Shown here piece by piece: positions 1 to 7,216 of a DNA stretch of 8,227 nucleotides (positions are counted from its first letter, which is position 1; each line of letters starts with the position of its first letter). The stretch covers positions 1 to 8,227 of the forward strand of contig JAFGOZ010000481.1 in NCBI GenBank assembly GCA_016926235.1. The letters are read 5' to 3'. The notes under the pieces were generated by a model. That model saw only the letters and a list, made by a program, of their open reading frames with translations, had not been told where the DNA came from and did no database searches. Origin of the DNA: Bacteroidales bacterium (GTDB lineage Bacteria; Bacteroidota; Bacteroidia; Bacteroidales; UBA10428). The position numbers and the translations under genes were made by a program.

Positions 1-3000
1 ACGAACACTGAGTTTGGATGAGGTAACAACCTCGGGACAATATATTGCCCGCGACTGGATTGAGATGCAACCGGGTTTTAGCTTCACCGCTGCAAGTCCT
101 ACAGCAACAGTGGCAAAGGAAGTTGTGTTAACATGGTATTATTCAAATGAGTACCCTTGGGCACCTCATATGACTATTAATTCACAAACATATGCGGGAA
201 CATCATTTACTTCATCATATACCTTTAATCAGTTTTTTGGTGCAATTGGAACCCTAATAGACAATATTAATGATGATTTTACTTCTGAAGAAGGCTGGAC
301 TTTTACTCCTACTTCTAATAGTGCTAAGCAATATGTGCAAATAACTGTGAAGCATGCTTCAGATTTTGTTATTAGTGGTTATGACGATAATTATGATGTT
401 ATTTCTTTGCATCAGGCATACCTCCCTGCAACCGACGGAACTTTCACGGCACAAATCGACAAGAGCCTAATTTGTAGCACAGAATACCTTGAGACCCAGC
501 CCGACATGGATCGTACGACGGACTACTCATTGCCTGTTGGTGCAACTAAAGGGAGTTTCAATGTTACGCCAACCGGAGCGGCTACATATACAGTACCTAT
601 CATTATTCCACCGGGTACTGCAGGTTTTCAACCGAATCTCTCTCTTTTCTATAACAGTCAGGGTGGTAATGGATTACTTGGTATGGGGTGGGGTATATCA
701 GGGCTTTCTGTTATAAACAGGGTGCCCACAACATTATACAATGACGGATTAATAGATGCGGTTGACTTTGATGACAATGACAGGTTTGCACTTGATGGGA
801 ACAGGTTAATAAAGAAAGCAGGGACATATGGACAAACAGGCTCAAGCTATGTTACTGAATTGGAATCGCATGTCGTGATAAAAATGCTTGATGAGAACAG
901 CGATGGTACGCCTGAGTTTAAAGTATGGACAAAAGATGGAAAAGTTCTGGAATTTGGAGCCACACCAGATTCAAGAATAAAGGTTGGAAATAAAGTCTTG
1001 TCATGGCATATCAACAAAATATCTGATGTAAATGGGAATTATGTATCCTTTCATTATATTAATCAGAATGGTGAGTTTTATATATCGGAAATTAGATATA
1101 CTGGTAACGATCAATTACAGCCAGTAATTGAGCCGTATAATAGTATCAAATTTTATTACGAAAAAAGAGGTGACGTTACCCAAACTGTATTGCAGAATAC
1201 CATAATCAAACAAGAGAAGCTGCTATATAATGTAAGTATATATAATGGGGCTGAACTCACAAAAGAATACAGACTAGGGTATTTTAATGCATTAAATGAT
1301 GCAGATTTTGTTTCGCATTTATCAGAAATCACGGAGTATGATTCACATGGTGTACGGTTGAACTCAACCATTTTTAATTGGGGAGGTACTGTCTGGAATG
1401 GAAATGACATGTATGCAGGAGCATCTTCACTTGTTGAAAGTGAGGAGTCGCAATTTTATATTGGCGATTTTAATGGTGATGGGTTAACTGATTTATTGCG
1501 ATCACCAGCTGAAGTTGCATCAGGAAGTCCCAGTACTCTTGAGCTTTATATAAATGACAGCGGATATGGATTTCATTATGCTGACGAAATAGCCACACCT
1601 GCTGATATGTGGCTGATAACAAATAACAATATATCCGAAAAGTATTTTGCCCAAGCCAACTTGGGCGCATCTTCCAAAACAGATTTCGATGGAGATGGGA
1701 AAGATGAAGTAGTAGCAATTAGTGCTGTGATTGATGATATTATTTCCGGAGAGGATATAAAATCATTGGTTCTTAGGGTTTATAAAGTAGAAGAAGAAAA
1801 TATTATTGATGATCCTGATCTGCTTGTTTTTTCGTGTGAAAGCAGACTGTTATTCGGTGATCCCTTCGGAAAGGGTAGGACTACTGCAATAGCTTGTGAA
1901 CTTGGTACAAATACGGTAAGGATGCAGACTTTGTATCCGTTTTTATATCTAAGTTATAATTTACCTATTACTGTAAACGCTGAGGATAAAACTTATTTGC
2001 TTGATTTTAATGGTAATGGGAAACAAGACTTGCTTATCGTAAAAAGTAATGGAAGTTATATATATGAATTTAAGGATGTTACACCTGTAGGATATGATGA
2101 ATTCGAATTACTATATACTGGCTCGTTTCCAACATCAAATACCATAATCTACCCGGGAGATTTTAACGGAGATGCAAAAACTGATTTGTTGTATTATGAC
2201 AAGACTTCATCGCCTTACACATGGAGACTTCGACATTCAACAGGAACTGTTTTTGAGAACCTTAACAATGTTCCTTTTACAAATCCCACACTTACTGTAA
2301 CTCCGGATGTGTCTGGTCAGAGCTTAATAGTCAATGATTATAACGGCGACGGCAGAGACGACATAGCAGAGATCTATGGTACTCATATTGATGTATCATA
2401 CAGCTATAATTACGGTAATTTTCTGAAAGAGGCAAATACAAGCACAGGAATTGTAGGCAGTGAGGAGGATGACTTCAGTACCGGAGACTTTTTTGGAGAT
2501 GGCAAAGTAACCATGTTTTTTCATAACACTGAAGGAAGCGCAGGTAATTCTCAGGCGCGGGTAATTAGTTTCCATAAGGGGGAGATCAAGAACTTTATGA
2601 CTGCGATTAAAGATGGGATGAACAATGAAATTTCTATCGATTACGAATCAATTTCATCTTCAAGCAGTAATTTTTACACCAAAGAAACAACAGCAAGCTA
2701 CCCGGTTACTGATATACAAGCGGCATTGTATGTAGTTAAAACATATTCCGCCAATAATGGCGTAGGAACAATAAATACTAACAGCTATACCTATAAAGGA
2801 GCAAAGCTACACAAACAAGGGAAAGGATTTTTGGGCTTTAGTGAAATAATCGCAAAGAATAACAGGACAAACCTGCTGGTAACCAGTCAGTACGAAAGCC
2901 GTTTTATTGTTAATGGAATTGCGTATTTTTTTCCTATGTTAAAAATGAGCAAATCATCAATAATAGAACCTGGGAATGAACTCGGCGTAAATGAAATAGC

Positions 3001-6000
3001 ATATACCAATACAATCAGTGTTCTGGACGCTGAAAACCGACGCATATTACCAAAAACCACAGTAGTAAAAGAACAGGATCTGTTCAACAAAACTAGTATC
3101 ACTACAACAAATACGGTGAATGATGATGGAAATATTATCCAATCATTTGTAAAATATGAACAAGAAGAGGAGGATGATCTTATATACACAGTTAAAACCG
3201 TTAAAACGGATTATAACAATTATATAGATGCTATTACAATTACAGGAGATTTTAATACTGTACCAAATAAACCAACTGAGCTTGTCGTAACAAAAACTCA
3301 CAAAGACGATGAAAATAATCTAAATGAGAGTATCCGGGAAGTAACCTATGAGTATTATGCAAATGGAGCCATTAAAAAAGAGATCAGCGATCCTGGTAAA
3401 GTTAAGGCTGTTACTACAGATTATCAATACTATACTGCAGGTCCCCTTCAGGGTATATCACAAAACACACCAGGTGAGCAAGAAAGACACAAAAGCTACG
3501 GATATGATTCCTATTATAGGTACCTGACATCAGAAACAGATGCTTCAGGAAATTCAATCAGTAAAACATATGATCCAAAAACAGGTCTTGTCCTCACAAC
3601 AACTGATATTCAAGGTAATACCACAGGTTATTCCTATGATGGTTTTGGAAACCTGATAATGACATTAATGCCGGATTTTCAGACGATTAATAGCGCAATC
3701 AATTGGTGCAAACAAGACATACCAGATTTAAGTAATGAAGTATATTATAAAGAAATTACCTGCGAAGGCAAGGCTCCAGTATTTACATATTACGATCGGT
3801 TCGGGAGAGAGGTGAGAGTGGTTACCAAAAGCCTATCCGGGCAAAATATAAACGTAGATAAGGTATACAATAATATTGGGCAGGTTACAAAAACATCCCG
3901 ACCATATTTTGAAGGAGGATCAGCAAAGTGGACAATTTATGAATATGATGGATATGGCAGACCAACATTGGAAAATTATAATGAAGGGACACTTGTTCTG
4001 GAACATGAATATATGCCTCGTAGGGTTAAAGCAATAAATAGAAGTGTTACGCCTAATCAGTGGTCAGAGAAAACAACCGATGCCGCAGGAAATATTACTA
4101 AAGCAGAAGACTTGGGAGGGGTTGTAAATTATACTTATTCTGCAAACGGGTTGGTTCACCAGGTTAGTGCACCGGGAAGCACAATTACCACTACATATGA
4201 CGATTACTACCGGCAGCAGACTTTACAAGACCCCGATGCAGGAACAAATACTTATGAATACAATGGTTTTGGTGAACTGATATATCAGAAAGATGCCAAT
4301 CAGATTGAATATTCCATGACTTATGATGAATTGGGAAGGATAGCAACCAAAACCGGGGCTGAAGGCATTACCTCATACGAATATATTACTGAAGGTAATG
4401 GTATAGGAGAATTGGCTATGGTAACAGGTCCCAACAACATAACAGATGCGTATTATTATGATCAATACGGAAGAATATTATCAAAAACAAGTACTATTGA
4501 AAGTGGACAGGTTCTCACTTCGGGATATGAATACGATGATTATGGCAGATTAGCCCGGATAATGTATCCTGCAGATTTTTCCGTTGAGCAAGTTTATAAT
4601 CAGTTTGGCTATCTTATAGAAGTGCGCCGGGGAGATACAGATGCATTAATTTGGAAAGCAGGTAGTCAGAATGAAGCCGGACAGTGGTCCAATTATACAT
4701 TGGGTAATAACCTCCTTAGTACAGCTTATGCTTATGATGTTTATAATAATATTACATCATTAACAACGCAAAAGGTATCCGGGGGCACCTATTTACAAAA
4801 TCTTGAATATGAGTTTAACGGAGCTACCGGGAATCTTAACTGGCGAAAAGATAAACTGCACTTAAACGGGACTGTTCCGTACATTGAGGAATTTGGATAT
4901 GATAACCTAAACAGGCTTACCTGGGCAAAAGTAAATGGTTCCAATCAGCTAAATGTTGCATATAACAATGATATTTCGGGTATTATTTCGGCTAAGGACA
5001 GCATTGGAACTTATTTGTATGAAAGCATACACCCCCATTTGGTCACCAAAATTGCAGATGCTCCCGGTAGCTTAATCATGAAGGATCACGAAATCACGTA
5101 TACACCCTTTAATAAGGTATACACAATAAATCAGAACAGCAGCGAGGATCTGGTAACGCTAACATATGGTCCTGATTTACAACGCCGGAAAATGGTACAT
5201 GAAAAAAATGGAATCAATGTCTTAACCAGGTATTACGATCAGGGCTATGAGAAAGAGATTACCAATGGTGTTATGCGGCATATTTGTTACATTCATGGTG
5301 GTGACGGGCTAGCGGCCATTATGGCCATAGATGGTTCAGGAAATAAAACAATGTATTATATTTTAAAGGATCATCTTGGATCATTTAATGTGATAGCAAA
5401 TGAATCCGGAACAATAGCCACATTCAATGGAGTTCCACAGGAGTATAGCTTTGATCCCTGGGGAAGGAGACGTAATCCAAATGATTGGAGCTATGACAAT
5501 GTTCCTACAGCTTTTTTATTCGACAGGGGATTTACCGGACATGAACACATGGATGTGTTCGGTCTGATCAATATGAATGGCCGCGTTTATGACCCTGTTC
5601 TGGGAGTATTCTTAAGTCCGGACAATTATGTTCAAGCCCCGGATTTTTCGCAGAATTTTAACAGGTATGGATATTGTTTTAACAACCCACTGGTTTATAC
5701 CGATCCGGATGGGGAAATAGCATGGTTTATACCGGTAATCATTGGAGCAGTAATTGGTGCTTCATCCGGTGCGGTAATGGCAGACCTTGAGGGAGCTCAT
5801 GGCTTTTGGGAATGGGCTAGCTATGTAGGAGGAGGAGCAATTGCTGGGGCAGGCTTAGGGTTAGGTTTTTCATCAGGCTTATCTGCATTAGGAGGGAATG
5901 TAACAGGAATGGCGGGATATGGGTCAAATTTAGCTTTAGATATTACAACTAATTCATTGCTTACAGCAAATATTGGAATGGTATCTAGTGCTTTACAGGG

Positions 6001-6619
6001 TAGGAACTTAGATGGGGTGTTTAAAAGCGGGTTGGTGGGTCTTGCAGCAGGAGGACTTGGCGCTTGGTCAACAAGCTTAATAGGGGGGTCTTCAATAAGT
6101 GCTAATTTTTTTCAAGAGGAAATAAATACTTTTGGGCAAATTGTCACAGGTGCAACTTATGGCTTTGGAGACAGATTTTTTAGAGGTCATGAAATGGGCT
6201 ATCGAGGTGGAAGACTATGGGGGACAGCTTTTCTTGGTATGCTTGAAGGAGGTCTCTCCGGTTATTATGGAGGAAAGTTGGGAGAAGAAGTATCATTTTC
6301 TGGACAGAGTATTATAGCTAATTCAATTGCATCCATACCCGGGTTAGGTTTTAGTATTACTAAATATCTGGGTTATGGTTTAGCCGCGTATGGCGGTGTC
6401 GCGGCTGGTATATTGTCTGGGGAAGGAGTTGCCTCATTGTTTGCAGGAAAAACGCTTAGGGCTTTAACAGGTGGTATTACAGGTGCAACTGTTGGAATAG
6501 GTTCTTTTTCCTTGTATCCACTAACATTGAATTATATTAAAAAGCATTCTGAATTTTATCCTACAGTATTAACCATAGACCAAATAATAAAATCATTTTT
6601 TAAATCGTTTTCAGAATAA
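1..6619 (+). CDS. Giant Rhs/YD-repeat protein, fused TcB-TcC (SpvB-type) cocoon with variable C-terminus; 5' partial
   Basis: Residues are numbered from the TTG at 14. The frame is open through that TTG to the window edge (R-T-L-S before it), and the first residues are mid-domain, so the start lies upstream and the TTG is not a start. In order: an adhesin-like motif (SGQYIARDWIEMQPGF, 7-22); the SpvB/TcB N-terminal signature (SLPVGATKGSF, then GLLGMGWGISGLSVINR, about 172-236); FG-GAP/VCBS-like loops (484-833); a TcdB-middle-like stretch (about 856-946, ending KQGKGFLGFSEI); YD repeats (about 1162-1636); and the RHS core from KDHLGS (about 1785) to YTDPDGE (1895-1901). A 300-residue unique tail ends at TAA 6617-6619. 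In known Tc/Rhs toxins the SpvB, YD and core parts build a hollow shell that encloses and autoproteolytically releases the C-terminal toxin. By inference this protein is exported to the surface or medium. No TcA-like gene is visible. Family assignment is very secure; payload function is unknown. Confidence 0.95.
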   Translation, partial: RTLSLDEVTTSGQYIARDWIEMQPGFSFTAASPTATVAKEVVLTWYYSNEYPWAPHMTINSQTYAGTSFTSSYTFNQFFGAIGTLIDNINDDFTSEEGWTFTPTSNSAKQYVQITVKHASDFVISGYDDNYDVISLHQAYLPATDGTFTAQIDKSLICSTEYLETQPDMDRTTDYSLPVGATKGSFNVTPTGAATYTVPIIIPPGTAGFQPNLSLFYNSQGGNGLLGMGWGISGLSVINRVPTTLYNDGLIDAVDFDDNDRFALDGNRLIKKAGTYGQTGSSYVTELESHVVIKMLDENSDGTPEFKVWTKDGKVLEFGATPDSRIKVGNKVLSWHINKISDVNGNYVSFHYINQNGEFYISEIRYTGNDQLQPVIEPYNSIKFYYEKRGDVTQTVLQNTIIKQEKLLYNVSIYNGAELTKEYRLGYFNALNDADFVSHLSEITEYDSHGVRLNSTIFNWGGTVWNGNDMYAGASSLVESEESQFYIGDFNGDGLTDLLRSPAEVASGSPSTLELYINDSGYGFHYADEIATPADMWLITNNNISEKYFAQANLGASSKTDFDGDGKDEVVAISAVIDDIISGEDIKSLVLRVYKVEEENIIDDPDLLVFSCESRLLFGDPFGKGRTTAIACELGTNTVRMQTLYPFLYLSYNLPITVNAEDKTYLLDFNGNGKQDLLIVKSNGSYIYEFKDVTPVGYDEFELLYTGSFPTSNTIIYPGDFNGDAKTDLLYYDKTSSPYTWRLRHSTGTVFENLNNVPFTNPTLTVTPDVSGQSLIVNDYNGDGRDDIAEIYGTHIDVSYSYNYGNFLKEANTSTGIVGSEEDDFSTGDFFGDGKVTMFFHNTEGSAGNSQARVISFHKGEIKNFMTAIKDGMNNEISIDYESISSSSSNFYTKETTASYPVTDIQAALYVVKTYSANNGVGTINTNSYTYKGAKLHKQGKGFLGFSEIIAKNNRTNLLVTSQYESRFIVNGIAYFFPMLKMSKSSIIEPGNELGVNEIAYTNTISVLDAENRRILPKTTVVKEQDLFNKTSITTTNTVNDDGNIIQSFVKYEQEEEDDLIYTVKTVKTDYNNYIDAITITGDFNTVPNKPTELVVTKTHKDDENNLNESIREVTYEYYANGAIKKEISDPGKVKAVTTDYQYYTAGPLQGISQNTPGEQERHKSYGYDSYYRYLTSETDASGNSISKTYDPKTGLVLTTTDIQGNTTGYSYDGFGNLIMTLMPDFQTINSAINWCKQDIPDLSNEVYYKEITCEGKAPVFTYYDRFGREVRVVTKSLSGQNINVDKVYNNIGQVTKTSRPYFEGGSAKWTIYEYDGYGRPTLENYNEGTLVLEHEYMPRRVKAINRSVTPNQWSEKTTDAAGNITKAEDLGGVVNYTYSANGLVHQVSAPGSTITTTYDDYYRQQTLQDPDAGTNTYEYNGFGELIYQKDANQIEYSMTYDELGRIATKTGAEGITSYEYITEGNGIGELAMVTGPNNITDAYYYDQYGRILSKTSTIESGQVLTSGYEYDDYGRLARIMYPADFSVEQVYNQFGYLIEVRRGDTDALIWKAGSQNEAGQWSNYTLGNNLLSTAYAYDVYNNITSLTTQKVSGGTYLQNLEYEFNGATGNLNWRKDKLHLNGTVPYIEEFGYDNLNRLTWAKVNGSNQLNVAYNNDISGIISAKDSIGTYLYESIHPHLVTKIADAPGSLIMKDHEITYTPFNKVYTINQNSSEDLVTLTYGPDLQRRKMVHEKNGINVLTRYYDQGYEKEITNGVMRHICYIHGGDGLAAIMAIDGSGNKTMYYILKDHLGSFNVIANESGTIATFNGVPQEYSFDPWGRRRNPNDWSYDNVPTAFLFDRGFTGHEHMDVFGLINMNGRVYDPVLGVFLSPDNYVQAPDFSQNFNRYGYCFNNPLVYTDPDGEIAWFIPVIIGAVIGASSGAVMADLEGAHGFWEWASYVGGGAIAGAGLGLGFSSGLSALGGNVTGMAGYGSNLALDITTNSLLTANIGMVSSALQGRNLDGVFKSGLVGLAAGGLGAWSTSLIGGSSISANFFQEEINTFGQIVTGATYGFGDRFFRGHEMGYRGGRLWGTAFLGMLEGGLSGYYGGKLGEEVSFSGQSIIANSIASIPGLGFSITKYLGYGLAAYGGVAAGILSGEGVASLFAGKTLRALTGGITGATVGIGSFSLYPLTLNYIKKHSEFYPTVLTIDQIIKSFFKSFSE
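518..724 (+). other. SpvB/TcB N-terminal signature region within the giant Rhs protein
   Basis: Residues about 169-236 contain SLPVGATKGSFNVTPTGAAT, then IPPGTAGFQPNLSLFYNS and GLLGMGWGISGLSVINR. This is the most diagnostic part of the Salmonella virulence plasmid SpvB / insecticidal toxin TcaC-TcB N-terminal family. The domain continues for roughly another 230 residues (for example DGKVLEFGATPDSRI and the following beta-rich text) before the first FG-GAP loop. In TcB structures this part helps build the wall of the cocoon. Recognition is by motif, not by a profile search. Confidence 0.9.
1454..2515 (+). repeat. Six FG-GAP/VCBS-like Ca-binding loops (protein-level repeat)
   Basis: DxNGDGxxD-type loops recur at residues 485 (DFNGDGLTD), 557 (DFDGDGKDE), 664 (DFNGNGKQD), 716 (DFNGDAKTD), 775 (DYNGDGRDD) and 825 (DFFGDGKVT). 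Each is preceded by a short beta-strand and most are followed by a hydrophobic strand such as LLR, VVAI, LLIV, LLYY or IAEI. This is the FG-GAP/VCBS pattern of the beta-propeller in TcB-type proteins. The first five keep most acidic ligands. The sixth lacks the final Asp and has Phe in the third position, so it is probably structural only. Loop spacing is uneven (about 50-107 residues). Confidence 0.85.
3497..4920 (+). repeat. YD (Rhs) repeat array
   Basis: At least ten degenerate YD repeats of the form Y-x-Y-D-x-x-G-R/N-L are visible. Examples are YGYDSYYRYL, YSYDGFGNLI, YYDRFGREV, YEYDGYGRPT, YEYNGFGELI, MTYDELGRIA, YYYDQYGRIL, YEYDDYGRLA and FGYDNLNRLT. Such repeats form the spiralling beta-strand shell of Rhs, TcC and teneurin proteins. 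The repeats are diverged at the DNA level, so recent tandem duplication is not suggested. Confidence 0.92.
5354..5716 (+). other. RHS repeat-associated core domain with C-terminal junction motif
   Basis: The core begins at YYILKDHLGSFNVIANESG (about residues 1781-1799), continues through EYSFDPWGRR, FTGHEHMDVFGLINMNGR and YDPVLGVFLSPDNYVQ, and closes with RYGYCFNNPLVYTDPDGE (ending at residue 1901). The last part matches the PxxxxDPxG junction after which Rhs and TcC proteins are autocleaved to free the C-terminal toxin. Here the residue after DPxG is Glu rather than the Leu of the enterobacterial PxxxxDPxGL consensus. From memory, polar residues at this position are common in Bacteroidota. 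The conserved part of the protein ends here. Confidence 0.93.
5717..6616 (+). other. Variable Rhs C-terminal domain (candidate toxin payload, Gly-rich and hydrophobic)
   Basis: This is 300 residues (1902-2201) with no similarity I can recognise. It opens with a hydrophobic helix (AWFIPVIIGAVIGASSGAVM). Several Gly-rich segments follow (YVGGGAIAGAGLGLGFSSG, GLVGLAAGGLGAW, AFLGMLEGGLSGYYGGKLG, GYGLAAYGGVAAGILSGEG, LTGGITGATVGIGSF), then a Lys/aromatic tail (IKKHSEFYPTV to IKSFFKSFSE). I see no HNH, ADP-ribosyltransferase, deaminase or metallopeptidase motif. The alternating small-residue hydrophobic blocks resemble glycine-zipper membrane proteins. They could also be the common hydrophobic pre-toxin linker with a very short toxin after it. 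Position implies a payload; the activity is not assigned. Confidence 0.6.
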
Positions 6620-6629
6620 TTTACAAATC

Positions 6630-7022
6630 ATGAAAAGGATAGCCACATTTTTATTTATTATTATTAGCTCAGCAAATTTGTTTGGCCAGAATGACGGGTC
6701 GGTCTTGCATATCTATAGAGATGGCGATCTTTATTCTGGAAATAAAATTGCCAAATTATTTCTTAATAATACACTGTGTATCGGACTTAAAGAAAAGAAT
6801 TATGATACTTTGCATATTAAACCAGGCTGCTATGATTTATTCGTAAATAAAAATAAAGAAAAACTCAATAAATGTTTTGAACCAAATATAAACTACTATT
6901 ATAAAATTGAGTATGATTATATTTTCTTGTTCGGGAGGTTTAAAATAATAGAAGTAACAGAAGAATTTGCTAAACAGGAGATAGAAAAGAAAAATATTAT
7001 TATAAAAAGTTTGAAAAAATAG
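6630..7022 (+). CDS. Small exported DUF2846-like protein, candidate immunity/accessory partner of the Rhs protein
   Basis: This 130-residue protein has a signal peptide (MKRIATFLFIIISSANLFGQ, 1-20) and no lipobox Cys after it, so it is probably periplasmic rather than a lipoprotein. The mature part reads as small beta-sandwich text: VLHIYR at 25-30, a strand-rich stretch AKLFLNNTLCIGL, the turn LHIKPGCYDL (61-70), NINYYYKIEYD (86-96), and FKIIEVTEEFAKQEI (104-118). The order YR, pG, YY, then an IEV-EE helix matches the DUF2846 group of exported bacterial proteins, though this is recalled and not searched. A Lys-rich tail ends it. It starts 10 bases after the Rhs stop with no Shine-Dalgarno, which is normal in Bacteroidota, and is probably cotranscribed. 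Codon use is very AT-rich (11 of 60 bases G or C at 6841-6900). Position suggests immunity to the Rhs payload, but this is inference. It could instead be an unrelated envelope protein. Confidence 0.85.
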   Translation: MKRIATFLFIIISSANLFGQNDGSVLHIYRDGDLYSGNKIAKLFLNNTLCIGLKEKNYDTLHIKPGCYDLFVNKNKEKLNKCFEPNINYYYKIEYDYIFLFGRFKIIEVTEEFAKQEIEKKNIIIKSLKK

Positions 7023-7083
7023 AACTTTGTTATTGTTCAGGATAGACAATCATTCTTAGTTGTGATTTGTTATCCCTCTTTCA

Positions 7084-7121
7084 CCTGAATAGGTAAGACT
7101 TTTTACATAGTTTAGTTCAGG
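7084..7121. terminator. Possible weak bidirectional terminator between convergent genes
   Basis: CCTGAA (7084-7089) pairs with TTCAGG (7116-7121), and GTAA (7093-7096) can pair with TTAC (7103-7106) inside the loop. It lies downstream of the stop at 7022 on the plus strand and near the end of the nitroreductase reading on the minus strand, where a shared terminator would be expected. The stem is short and AT-rich and no U-tract follows on either side, so support is weak. The rest of 7023-7111 shows no gene or RNA that I recognise. Confidence 0.25.
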
Positions 7122-7216
7122 CAATTTCTAATACCAGAACCGAGTTGTGACTGACTACTGCCACAGCAGTTGCTGCCACCGACAGGATGATTAAGCAAAA
7201 TGTACTGGGAGGATTT
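7112..7216 (-). pseudogene. Frameshifted C-terminal remnant of the nitroreductase
   Basis: One frame over, immediately past the TGA that ends the upstream reading, the minus strand reads KSSQYILLNHPVGGS. This is the expected family C-terminus (compare the common form of x-x-x-Q-Y-x-x-L-N-H-P-V-S/G-Y). It joins cleanly to NYLH if one base is added between 7218 and 7219, restoring CAC CTG AAA (His-Leu-Lys) from CACTGAAA. After PVGG the frame does not stop where relatives do. It runs 20 more residues, Cys/Ser/Gln-rich and unlike the family, to TAA at 7112-7114. A second small lesion or a rearranged tail is therefore possible. Confidence 0.75.

Noticed and set aside
2887..3189. 100-codon minus-strand open frame inside the Rhs gene
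   Set aside because: It is antisense to a continuous conserved gene, and Ser/Val-rich text without motifs indicates a chance frame.
3497..4920. YD array considered as a DNA tandem repeat or CRISPR-like array
   Set aside because: Similarity is at protein level only; units vary in length and sequence and are in one coding frame.
6132..6317. 61-codon plus-strand frame within the Rhs C-terminal region, considered as an internal immunity or toxin gene
   Set aside because: It lies inside the uninterrupted main frame, with no start context of its own and no recognisable protein features.
6837..7049. 70-codon minus-strand Phe/Ile-rich frame opposite the small gene, considered as a small membrane protein
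   Set aside because: It is the antisense of very A-rich coding DNA, which automatically gives Phe/Leu/Ile-rich text. The plus-strand gene has a signal peptide and family-like pattern.
7084..7104. ACCT-GAAT-AGGT mini-hairpin followed by T5, considered as a classic intrinsic terminator
   Set aside because: The stem is only 4 bp and the T-run starts five bases after it, too weak to stand alone. It is considered only as part of the larger imperfect stem.
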